From the NCBI GenBank assembly GCA_028697885.1, contig JAQVER010000002.1:36280-100279 (forward strand): DNA of 64,000 nt. Direction: 5' to 3'. The position numbers and the translations under genes were made by a program. Positions 1-9,178 of this stretch are shown piece by piece. A model generated the notes under the pieces. It did not search any database, was not told where the DNA came from, and saw nothing but the letters and a program-made list of their open reading frames with translations. Source of the DNA: Desulfocapsaceae bacterium (GTDB taxonomy: Bacteria; Desulfobacterota; Desulfobulbia; Desulfobulbales; Desulfocapsaceae). Position 1 is the first letter of the stretch, and every line of letters starts with the position of its first letter.

Positions 1-819
1 CTTGAACGCAGGTTGTGGGATATCGGTAGAGGCAAGTTTCCTGAAATGCTTCACGCGGCTTCTGTGTATGGCGAGGTCGGGCCATTGATGCGGCTGGAAG
101 GATCGAATCCAACATTGGCAGATGCGTGGTATTGGCTGGATAAAACATTATCAAATTACGATAATCTGGACTTGCTTATCATTGATCCCAAGAGCCGGTT
201 TTATGGCCTGGACGAGAACAACAATGACCATGCAACTCAATGGATTCAGTCGCTTGAGATATTGGCGAAGAAGCATGATATCACCATTCTGTTTTCCAGT
301 CATACGGGCAAGCAAAGTTCCGGTGAGATCAATCAAAATATGATCCGGGGTGGTTCTGCCATTGTTGATGGTTGTCGGTGGCAAGCCGGAATGATCAGAA
401 TGGATCAGGCCACGGCAGACAGGCTGGGAATAGAAAACGCTCGGGATTATGTCATGTTCGATGCGCCCAAGAGCAACTATTCACCAGATTTGCCAAGTGT
501 GATGTATTTCAAGCGATCAGAAAGCGGGGTGTTGGAATATTGTGAGCCCGGCAACGAGATTCGTGAAGAAATGGCCGATGCGTTGCTGGAAATCCTGACA
601 AAAGACACCATAAGATACTCGAAGAGAGATCTGGAAAAGGAGAAAGTTGGAGTGGAAGTTGCCAGAAATATGAAAGAGATCTTCCCCGGGTTTAGGAGAA
701 ATGACGACATGGGAAGGACAATTGACCAACTTATCAAGGATGGAAAATTGTTTGAGGAAAAGGTCAAAACAAAAGGAGTAGATAAACCAAAAACAGTGTT
801 AATACCCCAGCCATTTTAA
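1..819 (+). CDS. RepA/AAA_25-type ATPase, 3' part
   Basis: The reading frame is open to the first base of the window, so this is the C-terminal 272 residues of a longer protein. The visible part has a RecA-like core with a Walker B strand (LLIIDP) followed by a hydrophobic strand ending in SSHTGK, as in plasmid and phage RepA-like hexameric helicases (AAA_25). The Walker A motif would lie upstream, outside the window. The last roughly 90 residues look like a winged-helix or primase-associated tail. In phage satellites and integrative elements such proteins drive replication, which fits the terminase-like gene downstream. The family call is from sequence feel; the exact replicon type cannot be told. 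A TTG at 13 is unlikely to be the real start because the frame continues upstream. Confidence 0.7.
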   Translation, partial: LERRLWDIGRGKFPEMLHAASVYGEVGPLMRLEGSNPTLADAWYWLDKTLSNYDNLDLLIIDPKSRFYGLDENNNDHATQWIQSLEILAKKHDITILFSSHTGKQSSGEINQNMIRGGSAIVDGCRWQAGMIRMDQATADRLGIENARDYVMFDAPKSNYSPDLPSVMYFKRSESGVLEYCEPGNEIREEMADALLEILTKDTIRYSKRDLEKEKVGVEVARNMKEIFPGFRRNDDMGRTIDQLIKDGKLFEEKVKTKGVDKPKTVLIPQPF

Positions 820-840
820 CGAATGAATACACAAAAAATA

Positions 841-1004
841 AGAAACCGGAGAAACCGGAAAAATGACGGTGCCGTTTTCTTAATTTTTATAAAATCAATT
901 AGTTATGTGTGTGAAAAGAAACCGGCATTGTCGTTTTCTAATAAGTAAAAACACTGTTTCTTTTTATTCGCTAAATCAATGAATTAAGTAACAGGAGAAA
1001 CCGC
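841..1004. repeat. AGAAACCGG direct repeats, iteron-like
   Basis: The 303-base gap between the RepA-like gene and the next gene holds AGAAACCGG at 841-849, 850-858 and 917-925 and a one-mismatch copy at 996-1004. Near-complementary arms occur at 872-880 (CCGTTTTCT) and 931-939 (TCGTTTTCT), so units 1-2 and 3 each form an imperfect inverted repeat. The spacer is AT-rich. Repeats beside a replication ATPase suggest iterons or operator sites; this is inference. Confidence 0.45.
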
Positions 1005-1122
1005 CTTATAAATAAATATATAAATGTGCCGTTTACTGCGGCCACATTATATTTCTTTTAATAATTGTCGTGGTGAGGGTGGCTATCACACAATGAAAAA
1101 CTAGGAAGGGAAAAAACGAAAA

Positions 1123-1437
1123 GTGAAGAAGAGAAGAGACACCGTTAAGATTAAAATCGAAAGATTGTATCCACTGGTGAACGGATGGATGAATTTCAAA
1201 GTCGTTCCAATTTTCAAAGAGGAACCAGGATACAGAAGATATAAAACACCATCTGGAGCATTTGTGATGGTGAGCAAAAAAAAGAGAGAATATCGTTTGG
1301 CGTACAATGGTGATCGGTTTTTGGAAGGTACTGAATTGAACTCTTTTGAAAGGGATTTTCCCCATAAAAAATATTATGAGTTTGGGAAAATGAAAAAATG
1401 TTACGAAGCCTACATGGCGATAGATCCAGATGAATAA
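1123..1437 (+). CDS. Small basic hypothetical protein
   Basis: This 104-residue protein is rich in lysine, arginine and aromatic residues, with no membrane segment or motif I recognise. It starts at GTG with an AGGAAGGG ribosome site about 10 bases upstream. Its 3' end overlaps the next small gene by eight bases, which suggests co-translation with the following two genes. Its place between a RepA-like ATPase and a terminase-like protein suggests a phage or satellite origin. Function is unknown. Confidence 0.5.
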   Translation: MKKRRDTVKIKIERLYPLVNGWMNFKVVPIFKEEPGYRRYKTPSGAFVMVSKKKREYRLAYNGDRFLEGTELNSFERDFPHKKYYEFGKMKKCYEAYMAIDPDE

Positions 1438-1558
1438 ATCTAAAAACATTTCCCTGGAGAAGAAAAACAAAACCAATAAGTCCCGGTTAATGAGTAAACT
1501 TCATTTGAAGGTTCATGACGATAAGCCTCACGAGGAACTAAAGAGGAGGGTGATATGA
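1430..1558 (+). CDS. Very small ORF bridging two phage-like genes
   Basis: A 42-codon frame starts with ATG inside the 3' end of the upstream gene and stops in an ATGA overlap with the downstream terminase-like start (1555). The product is very basic (many Lys/Arg) and hydrophilic. The double overlap is typical of compact phage operons and supports translation, but the frame is short enough to arise by chance. Its last bases also carry the GAGGAGG ribosome site of the next gene. Confidence 0.35.
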   Translation: MNKSKNISLEKKNKTNKSRLMSKLHLKVHDDKPHEELKRRVI

Positions 1559-2004
1559 GCAAAATAGATAACCCCTGGCATGAAAAGTTGACCGAGAAGC
1601 AACGGCGCTTCTGTGAGGCATACAGCACCAACGGCGGTAATGCCCTGAGAGCGGCGGCGTCTGCTGGTTATTCTAAGCCAAACCAGCAAGGTTCTCAAAA
1701 CTTGGAAAAACTTGCAATTCAGGGAGCCATTGAACGATTGCGGCAGGAAACCACTAGCACTGCTATCATGACCAGGGAACAACGGCAAGAGATGTGGTCT
1801 GATATTATAAGGGATAAGACTAAGCCTGATATGGTCCGGTTGCGGGCTTCTGAATTGCTGGGGAAATCACAGGGTGATTTTATTGATCGGAAAGAACTAT
1901 CAGGGCCAAAGGGTGGGCCGATTAAATCTATTGCGATCGAGTTAATCAGCGCTGATCAAGCGCGCCGAATAGCACATGAAATTTTAGAATCACCAGGTAG
2001 ATAG
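1555..2004 (+). CDS. Terminase small subunit-like DNA-binding protein
   Basis: The 149-residue protein begins with the LTEKQRRFCEAY type segment, followed by GNALRAAASAGYS. This is the hallmark N-terminal helix-turn-helix of phage terminase small subunits (Terminase_2 family), which bind pac/cos DNA and hand it to the large subunit. The rest is helical and charged, fitting an oligomerisation region. Length is normal for the family. No large terminase subunit follows, since the next gene is a large secreted protein on the other strand, so this is a remnant or belongs to a satellite that borrows packaging. The start follows a strong GAGGAGGG site. Confidence 0.75.
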   Translation: MSKIDNPWHEKLTEKQRRFCEAYSTNGGNALRAAASAGYSKPNQQGSQNLEKLAIQGAIERLRQETTSTAIMTREQRQEMWSDIIRDKTKPDMVRLRASELLGKSQGDFIDRKELSGPKGGPIKSIAIELISADQARRIAHEILESPGR

Positions 2005-2229
2005 ATTTAGGTCATGTGCAAGTTGTGGTGAATCAATAATTTGTAGAAGCTTAGATCGAATCTGACAGCTAAGGCGAAAGCCCCGCACCTAATCTAACAT
2101 TCGTATATGATGTGGTAATCTTAACGTCCGTATTCATGTGCCCGTGCCGGAAGTAATCTACAGATTTTCTGTTGGATGCAACGTAACATCTGGTTCCCAG
2201 GCAGCGCAGAGGAACCAGAGATACCTTCT

Positions 2230-5200
2230 TTACTGCCGAACCCTTGTAATCCCCGGCAGGAACATCGGCCAGGGAAATTTTATCTCAAACGTGGCAATAC
2301 AGCTTTTATTGGTGTCCAAGGTTACAGTCAATGGATTGAACTTCCCGGAGCAATCACCACTCCAACCAGTAAACCTGTAATCAGGATCGGCGGTAGCTGT
2401 CAACATGACACTCGCGCTCACGGCATACACTTCCGAACAATCATCGCCGCAATCAATTCCTGGGGGTGCGCTCGTTACTTTACCTGTGCCACTTCCCCCT
2501 TTATTGATCATCAGCAAAGACTGAGGAATTGCTGTGAAATTCACGGTCGCAGTATCAGGGATAACTACTGAAGCCGGTGCTTCCTGAATCTTGTTGACTA
2601 GATGTTCTGCGCTTACCACATAGGCATCAAAAGGAACATTGGAAATTACATAATATCCCTGACTATTGGTCAGCGCTGAATTCACTGGCTCGCCGGTCGT
2701 CTTGTTCAAACTCACCTTGGCATTGGCCAAGCCGCTGCCATCACCAAATTTCACATATCCGGAGATATTACCCCTTGTGGTGTCTATGCCAATGGTTTGA
2801 GGTTCGGAATATTCAGCCACCGTGTCAACGGCATAAATAGAGTAAAAATAATACTTGCCCACCGTTACCCCGGTATCGGTAAAACTCTGGGCTGTTCCCT
2901 CATACACCATTGTTCCGTCCGTTGGTGAGGCGGGCGCACTGTCTTCTTTGCGCACAACCTGCACCTTGGAAAAATTCGGATGCACTGGGTTCTCCCAGTT
3001 AAGAACCGTTCTATTTTCGGTAGTAAACAAGCCCGTAAAATAACTGGGGGTGCCAACTGCGGTGGCGAGTGTTTCCGTTGCGCTGGGCGCGTATGTGGTT
3101 CCTTTTGTCACCCTTCGGGCATTGGTATCACTGTTGCCACGCCCTACATAGAACGTAACGTTCTCAACACTGTTTTCGACATAGGTCTGATCATCATAGG
3201 CAATGCTGGTCAGCGTTCCGTCAGCATTGGGGATATTGACATAAATATCCAGCAGCGGCGTCGAAGACTCCTTGGTTGCCTCTATGCGATACTGACCATC
3301 CACCGGCAGATACAGTTTATACATGGTTCCACCAAGGCGGATAAACTGCACGGCCTGGCCTGGTGTCACCTCAGCCTCCGAGAGGAGATTGATCTTTGCG
3401 CCAGTATCTTTATTGAAAACTCCGGTAACCGCTCCACCCACCACCAACACCTCAATATGGCCTGTCTCGACGATACCTTCTACTTGTTTTGGCTGGATAT
3501 CTGATTTGGGAGTAGTGGTAACCTTGGCAAGAGCAGGACTTAACGCCATAGATGGGACTGTTGAGTCAGTGTTATAAATGTGTTGGGAATCGCCGTCACG
3601 ACCCATGAATCCAGTATCGGCCATTGATAAGAGTGGCCATTGACTCTTAACATCTCGACCGTCCAACGAAAGCAATAAAATCTGGTTGCCACCAGAATTA
3701 AAGAATGCAGTATTATCGACATATTTATGCACATATAACTCGCTGTAATATCGTGCTCCTAATTTAGCTGATTTATCCTTCGGAAATACATTGTCCCATA
3801 TTAAGTATTTCACATGATCATTCCACATTATAGCCGATGTTATGGCAACCGCATGCCCTCCCTCTGCTGCAATCCCAAAAGCCAACGACACAGGATTTCC
3901 ACTTTTTAACAGTTCTTGCCACTTTGATCGTTGTGAAATATCGTAAACAGAATACAGGATTCGATCCTGACAGACCCAAGTAGATTTTGTTGCCACAAAC
4001 CAGTTGGGTTGTGCCACAAAATAATACAGAATTTTTTTGGCGTTAAGCACCCACCACCCACGAGCAGATATAGGCTCAACGCTAGGTAACGGCTTATATG
4101 GTTTTATCGCCACACCATTAACACCATCCCAGTGGTTCTCAATATCATATTGATATGAATCTATTGTTGTTCCTTGTCCCCACCAATCGTTCTCCTCTTG
4201 ATGGGAAAATTGTGCTATTGCCGAATTACATAAGCCGTAACAAAGGCCTGTAGATTTTTGACTTATTCCACCAGCCTTCCATCCCATGCTATCCCAAAAA
4301 AATGAGCGTTTTTGTGGTATTAGATTGCTTGATATTATTTTTGCATGACTATAAATATTGCTATCACTATCTACACTCCCCCAAGACCCATTCGCAAACT
4401 TCCAGGCATGCTGCCCAACGTCAAAGGTCGTTCCATAAAATGAGAATCCGCTGGGGCCGTTTTCAATAGCACTGCATGTACCGTTAGTAGGACAATATTG
4501 AAGAGTTCCATTTTCAAAGAATGCCGATCTTACCCCGACTTTTTTTACCTTGAATTCCAGTGTGTATTTTACAAAGTTTGGTTTAATTGTACTGTCTTCA
4601 CAGATATATTCGTTATTGGCTACAGTGGTAACAACCACACTATTTCCATCAACTATCCGAAAAACTCCATTGTCGCAAAGACCAATGTCCCTTACCCCAT
4701 TCGCAACAAGATCAATATCAATTTTCAGTCGGTCAGAAGAAGTGTGTGTATTGTACATATTCAAATCCCCCCCGGCGCTGATTTTGTCTTGCGGCATGGC
4801 GGGAGTGGTTGCGGAAACTGCGTCTGAAGGTGTGGCCCAGCCGGTTGCCAGGCTTGAGCAGTTGGCGGTGGCATCGCCGGAGACGACTTTGTAATAGTAG
4901 GTGGTACTGGGGGTCAGATTTTTTTCATCAACATGGCTGGTGCCGCTCCCGCAATAGACAGCGGGAGTAGTAAATGGCCCCGCCGCGCTATCCGCCCGAT
5001 ACAGGGCATACACAGCCGCCCCGCTGATGCTGCTCCAACTGAGATTGATTTTGTTGTAAGAGGTAGTAGGCGTGGCGGTGAGGTTATAAGAGCCGGGGGG
5101 ATAGGAAGAAAGTGAAATCACCTTCACATCATCAAATCCGCCAACTACATGTATTGAATTAAGCCCTATACTTCCAGTATGATATGTTGAATCATAAAGA

Positions 5201-5784
5201 TCAATATACTGCAATCCATCAACCCATACTGAAATCCTGTCATCTACGACATCCACCTGAACCTGATAACCAACAGCATTTGGCACAGGAAGAACTAAAA
5301 CAGATTTTTGTAATATAACAGAATTTCCCAAAGCATCTATTTTATAAACTTGAACATACCCCTCACCATGAAGATCAATCCAATAACCACCAGACGTATT
5401 TAAATCTCCATCCTGTTGTCTCCTAACCACAACACCTAGAGCCGTTACAGAATAAAAACCAGAAATATGGCGAGTTTTGAAAGTAACGCGATAATTCTGC
5501 CAATTAAAACCAGAAGAAACATACAAATCGTTATAAGGAATATTCGGCGCAGTATTAGACTGTCTTAATTCCCCATCTACAATCGAGAAATTAGCACCTG
5601 ACGCAGCGTTCAACGTCCAAGACGACAAAGTACCAGAAAAATCATCCTGAAAAATTGTTTCCCCCATTGCTACAGAATGATATAGAAAGAGTAAAATAGC
5701 CAACAAACAACACTTTATTAACGCTTTCTTCTTACGCAAAACAAGCCCCATTCTCTCTCTCTTTCCATGGTAAATTTTCATCAT
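2230..5784 (-). CDS. Secreted multidomain protein with papain-like core, FnIII and InlB repeats
   Basis: This 1184-residue exported protein starts at ATG after GGAGG. Residues 1-42 form a long basic then hydrophobic signal peptide. Next come a jellyroll-like segment (about 43-225), an FnIII domain (about 235-330) and a Cys-containing beta domain. A core follows with C515-Y-G-L-C519, G-G-H644 and W-D664-N665. The order Cys, His, Asp/Asn matches papain-fold peptidases. Further on are beta/FnIII regions, a carboxypeptidase-regulatory-like domain (ISGYV...G...A.V) and a divergent InlB B-repeat (CxxDC, F-x-G-W-S-G-x-C). The tail ends in a short WPMFLP segment. It is probably a cell-surface or secreted protease or adhesin; activity is inferred from motif order only. 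It stands alone between mobile-element remnants. Confidence 0.65.
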   Translation of the reverse strand: MMKIYHGKRERMGLVLRKKKALIKCCLLAILLFLYHSVAMGETIFQDDFSGTLSSWTLNAASGANFSIVDGELRQSNTAPNIPYNDLYVSSGFNWQNYRVTFKTRHISGFYSVTALGVVVRRQQDGDLNTSGGYWIDLHGEGYVQVYKIDALGNSVILQKSVLVLPVPNAVGYQVQVDVVDDRISVWVDGLQYIDLYDSTYHTGSIGLNSIHVVGGFDDVKVISLSSYPPGSYNLTATPTTSYNKINLSWSSISGAAVYALYRADSAAGPFTTPAVYCGSGTSHVDEKNLTPSTTYYYKVVSGDATANCSSLATGWATPSDAVSATTPAMPQDKISAGGDLNMYNTHTSSDRLKIDIDLVANGVRDIGLCDNGVFRIVDGNSVVVTTVANNEYICEDSTIKPNFVKYTLEFKVKKVGVRSAFFENGTLQYCPTNGTCSAIENGPSGFSFYGTTFDVGQHAWKFANGSWGSVDSDSNIYSHAKIISSNLIPQKRSFFWDSMGWKAGGISQKSTGLCYGLCNSAIAQFSHQEENDWWGQGTTIDSYQYDIENHWDGVNGVAIKPYKPLPSVEPISARGWWVLNAKKILYYFVAQPNWFVATKSTWVCQDRILYSVYDISQRSKWQELLKSGNPVSLAFGIAAEGGHAVAITSAIMWNDHVKYLIWDNVFPKDKSAKLGARYYSELYVHKYVDNTAFFNSGGNQILLLSLDGRDVKSQWPLLSMADTGFMGRDGDSQHIYNTDSTVPSMALSPALAKVTTTPKSDIQPKQVEGIVETGHIEVLVVGGAVTGVFNKDTGAKINLLSEAEVTPGQAVQFIRLGGTMYKLYLPVDGQYRIEATKESSTPLLDIYVNIPNADGTLTSIAYDDQTYVENSVENVTFYVGRGNSDTNARRVTKGTTYAPSATETLATAVGTPSYFTGLFTTENRTVLNWENPVHPNFSKVQVVRKEDSAPASPTDGTMVYEGTAQSFTDTGVTVGKYYFYSIYAVDTVAEYSEPQTIGIDTTRGNISGYVKFGDGSGLANAKVSLNKTTGEPVNSALTNSQGYYVISNVPFDAYVVSAEHLVNKIQEAPASVVIPDTATVNFTAIPQSLLMINKGGSGTGKVTSAPPGIDCGDDCSEVYAVSASVMLTATADPDYRFTGWSGDCSGKFNPLTVTLDTNKSCIATFEIKFPWPMFLPGITRVRQ

Positions 5785-6578
5785 CCAGGACCTCCCCGCA
5801 CCAGTCGGAGTTTTTTCTCCATTCCCTTATCAAACCGCTTACGAAACCCTTACCGCCATTACGCATCCAAAAATACAGCATCACCGTTATGCTCCAATAC
5901 CGACAGAATAACGGGGGCAAAAGCAAAGAATAGTTAACATTCTGTTCTTAACTCCAAATAAAAACATAATACAACCAGAGGTTTTCCAGAGTCCTGTTAA
6001 GTCTGGTTCCCATGCACCGCAAGGTAATGTGAGGTAGTTTAAAAATGTGGATACCAAAGCACTCAAAGTAATGCGTGATAATCGTCCAACGAGGTCGTTC
6101 AAAATTTACCCCCTTGCGAGATGTTCCTAAAAATATGGAATGTTCCCTTTTTTGTCATGGCATCTTCTGGATTTTTACTCAAACAGAATTTCAGTAGAGA
6201 AAGATGTTCCTTGGCAGGATTAAACCTTGAGCAACACAGGGGGACTTAACCTTCTTCCTGAGTATACGAAATAGACCAAGATGCTATATCCGCGCGGATT
6301 TTTCTCCCAAATCATGTCAGATCAAGTTTCATTTATTTTAATAAAATAAAACCTCAGAGCGCTCAATGCCCGGCCGTAATTCATGTCGTCTGTTATAATT
6401 AACTTCAGGACTTCCTTGTCCGATAGAATAAGACCGGGAACCTACAGCGCACGGAGACTCGTTATTCATCAAAACACAGGCCCTGAAAGTGGCTATGTGG
6501 GTATCTGGGGGACAGTAAGGTGGGGGCCCTAAAGTGGCATGAAAAAACTTGTTCTGCATGTCGCTTCTTGTGGGTTGG
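5785..6578. other. Gene-poor 794-base stretch
   Basis: I see no convincing gene here. Short frames on either strand lack ribosome sites and recognisable motifs. ATGTTCC occurs at 6121-6127, 6140-6146 and 6204-6210. The region separates the secreted protein's promoter side from the 3' end of the recombinase gene and may be decayed mobile DNA. Confidence 0.4.
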
Positions 6579-7172
6579 TTACAGCTCCAGTTTCATGTAT
6601 GCCTCGCGGATCTCCTCGGGCTGGATGCAAAGGTAGTCCAGAGTCTGTTTCTGGCTTGAATGGTTGAACATGACCATCAGCTCGGCGATGGAGGTATTGA
6701 GCTGGATCCGTTGGTGGTAGCCGAAGGTCTTGCGCAGGGTGTGGCTACCATAATTACCCTTGAGGTTAATGGTAGCACACCAGGACTTGACCAGGCGGTT
6801 GATCGAGGGCACGGTCAGGGCCTGGCCACGCTGGCTGAAGAAGATTGGATCGTTGTTAGCAATGGGGACTGAGGCCAGGAGTTGCTGGATAGCGGTGGAG
6901 GCTGATTTGTTCAAGGTGATGCGCCGCTGTTTGCCGGTCTTTTTTTCCTTAAGGGTGAGTTCGTCGCCTGCCTGGCAGTGACGCACTTGACCGGCGGTGA
7001 TCTGGAGTAGATCCGAGGCGCGCAGGTTGGTGTTGATCCCCAGAACGAACAGACAGAGGTTGCGCGGATTGTCGTCCAGTATTTTTTTGATGGAGCGGAT
7101 GTCGCGTAGCTCTCGGATCGGTTCGACCTTGATTGAGGAATTTTTTTTTGGATGATTAGGATTTTTGCTCAC
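6579..7172 (-). CDS. Short tyrosine recombinase (catalytic domain only)
   Basis: At 197 residues this is a tyrosine recombinase catalytic domain with almost no N-terminal core-binding domain. The expected catalytic residues can be read: R51 in NLRASDLL, H144-x-x-R147 in SHTLRKTF, H171 in the FNHSS segment and Y180 as nucleophile in DYLCI. Full-length phage integrases have about 300-400 residues; this resembles the short integrase-like recombinases of deltaproteobacterial genomes. Its left neighbour is gene-poor DNA and its upstream side holds two perfect inverted repeats before the RtcR-like gene. It may act on those or on an attachment site; no pairing is proven. An uninterrupted T8 tract near codon 11 is a possible slippage point. 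Confidence 0.8.
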   Translation of the reverse strand: MSKNPNHPKKNSSIKVEPIRELRDIRSIKKILDDNPRNLCLFVLGINTNLRASDLLQITAGQVRHCQAGDELTLKEKKTGKQRRITLNKSASTAIQQLLASVPIANNDPIFFSQRGQALTVPSINRLVKSWCATINLKGNYGSHTLRKTFGYHQRIQLNTSIAELMVMFNHSSQKQTLDYLCIQPEEIREAYMKLEL

Positions 7173-7321
7173 AATTAACCTCGCGGTGTACTATAATTTT
7201 TTTATGCTAACTTTTGTTGTTATTCTATAATAAGTTTGCAAGTGCGCAATGGGTAATTTGGGGCTGATTGGTGGAATGTTCGGCAACTTGTTGTTTTCAT
7301 GACTGTTTGGCGGGAATGGAG

Positions 7322-7351
7322 CTTGTTAACTTTTTATTAAAAGTTAACAAG
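7322..7351. repeat. Perfect 13-bp inverted repeat, 4-base loop
   Basis: CTTGTTAACTTTT at 7322-7334 is exactly complementary to AAAAGTTAACAAG at 7339-7351, with TATT between them. No gene ends here, so a terminator role is not obvious. It lies between the divergent recombinase and RtcR-like genes and could be an operator, a recombination site or an element end. Confidence 0.7.
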
Positions 7352-7431
7352 ATATGGTGGTGCGGCGGCAGGTGGAAAAGTCTGGTCGTAAAACCGGGTG
7401 CGAAATCCCTATTGAGGTAGTGTTGGAATGT

Positions 7432-7462
7432 CCACAGCCTCGACGGTGTAGCGAGGCTGTGG
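7432..7462. repeat. Perfect 11-bp GC-rich inverted repeat
   Basis: CCACAGCCTCG at 7432-7442 pairs exactly with CGAGGCTGTGG at 7452-7462, with a 9-base loop. Flanking GT and GAC extend the stem past a bulge. It sits about 200 bases before the RtcR-like start, with no T-tract on either side. A structured leader or regulator site is possible. Confidence 0.6.
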
Positions 7463-7665
7463 AGGACCTCAAGAGTTCTATTGTAAGATGATCAAAATCA
7501 ATAACTGTCAGATCAGGCCTGAACCCTAATAACTCATTCATCATCGTGCTCACAATAATGGATAACTTCTTTATTGGCATATTTATCACATGGCACACAA
7601 CCAACAGTGAGAGAATAGTAAAATAATTTGCTAACTCCCAAAAAATCTTGTAGTCCTAAGAAACT

Positions 7666-9177
7666 ATGGGGAATAAGATACTAATATGTTGGTTAGGAAT
7701 GACAGATCTGAGAGCGGCCTCTGGATCAACAGACGTTGGTTTAGGGCCAGTGGCCCAAGCTGTTGCTGAACAAGCTTACAGAGAGGTGGTGCTTCTCAAT
7801 AATTGGAAGAAAAACACAGCTGAAGACTATGTTGTTTGGCTCAAAGAAAAGACTCCTACGCAGATAACTCTCCAACATATTTCTCTCTCAGGACCAACAA
7901 ACTTCGGCGAGATCTATCAAGCCGCCACAGCTATCATTTCCGAAAAAATAAAAGAACACGGTCAGGATGCCAATCTTGTCTTTCATCTGAGCCCTGGAAC
8001 CCCTGCCATGGCCGCAGTCTGGATTCTCCTAGCCAAAACTCGTTTCCGCGCCGAGTTGATTGAATCATCCAAAGAGCATGGTGTCCGCACGGCCTCTGTG
8101 CCTTTTGATATCTCGGCCGACTTTATCCCTGACTTGTTTCGGAGGCCAGATAAAACCCTTGAGCGCCTGGCCGCTGGGTTGCCTGATGCCGCACCAGAGT
8201 TTGACGACATCATCCATCGCAGCGAGGTGATGCAGAGGGTGATTCTCAAGGCGCGGCGCATTGCCCCCCGTTCCATCCCTGTCCTTATCGAAGGCGAATC
8301 CGGCACCGGCAAGGAGTTGTTCGCCCGTGCCATTCATGACGCCAGTCCGCGAAAGGACAAGCCCTTTGTGGCCATTAACTGCGGGGCCATCCCCCCAGAA
8401 CTGGTCGAGTCGGAACTATTTGGCTATGAAAAAGGGGCCTTCACAGGCGCCAATACCGCTAGGGTCGGCCATTTTGAAGCAGCCCACACCGGCACTATCT
8501 TTCTCGATGAGATCGGCGAGCTACCGAAAGAGATGCAGGTCAAGCTGCTCCGCACCCTGCAGGAAGGCGAGGTCAAGCGCATAGGCGCAACTGCGCCCAG
8601 GAAGGTCGACGTAAGAATTGTTGCGGCTACCAATAGAAATCTTATTGAAGAGGTGGCGGCCTGCTCCTTTCGGGAAGATCTCTTCTACCGGCTGGCCGTG
8701 GCGGTGATCAAGCTACCGCCCCTGCGGGAACGGGAAGGAGATATCAGCCTACTGGTTGATCAATTCCTTGACCGGATCAACCAGGAAAGCAGTAATGAAC
8801 CTGGCTACAAGCAAAAGAAAATTTCTGCTTTCGCAAGAAATCTTCTCCTTTTGCACCCTTGGCCAGGCAATGTCCGCGAGTTGCAGAATACCTTGACCAG
8901 GGCAGCGGTCTGGTCGCTGGATGAAGAGCTTGGCGTGGAGGATATCCGTGAGGCCCTGCTCCCGGTTCCCGCGCCCGGCAAGGGAAAGGACGCGATTCTC
9001 AACCAGCCGCTCACCCAGGGAGTCGATCTGCCGGAGATCATGAAAACCGTGGCGGCTCATTACCTTGAACGGGCGCTTGAAAAAAATAACGGCAACAAGA
9101 CGAAAACCGCTAAAACACTGGGACTTCCAAGCTATCAGACCCTGACTAACTGGCTCAAGAAATACGGCCTCGAATAA
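7666..9177 (+). CDS. RtcR-like sigma-54 activator with N-terminal CARF-like domain
   Basis: This 503-residue enhancer-binding protein activates sigma-54 RNA polymerase. The first roughly 170 residues match the RtcR sensor type: a Rossmann-like start (ILICWLGMTDLR) and the loop L108-S-P-G-T-P113, as in CARF domains that bind cyclic oligonucleotides or RNA ends. The AAA+ domain has Walker A G210-ESGTGKE, the GAFTGA loop at 257-262 that contacts sigma-54, and Walker B with D281. The C-terminus ends in a FIS-type helix-turn-helix (NNGNKTKTAKTLGL). In E. coli, RtcR controls rtcBA RNA repair; no rtcBA is present here. Instead the next gene is hsdR behind a consensus sigma-54 promoter, so this is most likely the switch for the defence block. 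The ligand is unknown. Confidence 0.88.
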   Translation: MGNKILICWLGMTDLRAASGSTDVGLGPVAQAVAEQAYREVVLLNNWKKNTAEDYVVWLKEKTPTQITLQHISLSGPTNFGEIYQAATAIISEKIKEHGQDANLVFHLSPGTPAMAAVWILLAKTRFRAELIESSKEHGVRTASVPFDISADFIPDLFRRPDKTLERLAAGLPDAAPEFDDIIHRSEVMQRVILKARRIAPRSIPVLIEGESGTGKELFARAIHDASPRKDKPFVAINCGAIPPELVESELFGYEKGAFTGANTARVGHFEAAHTGTIFLDEIGELPKEMQVKLLRTLQEGEVKRIGATAPRKVDVRIVAATNRNLIEEVAACSFREDLFYRLAVAVIKLPPLREREGDISLLVDQFLDRINQESSNEPGYKQKKISAFARNLLLLHPWPGNVRELQNTLTRAAVWSLDEELGVEDIREALLPVPAPGKGKDAILNQPLTQGVDLPEIMKTVAAHYLERALEKNNGNKTKTAKTLGLPSYQTLTNWLKKYGLE

Positions 9178-9178
9178 G

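Noticed and set aside
5887..6102. 71-codon minus-strand frame in the gene-poor stretch
   Set aside because: No ribosome site, no motif and surrounding sequence looks non-coding.
7600..7640. Sigma-54 promoter upstream of the activator gene
   Set aside because: ATGGCACAC has a -24-like part but the -12 GC is absent at the right distance.
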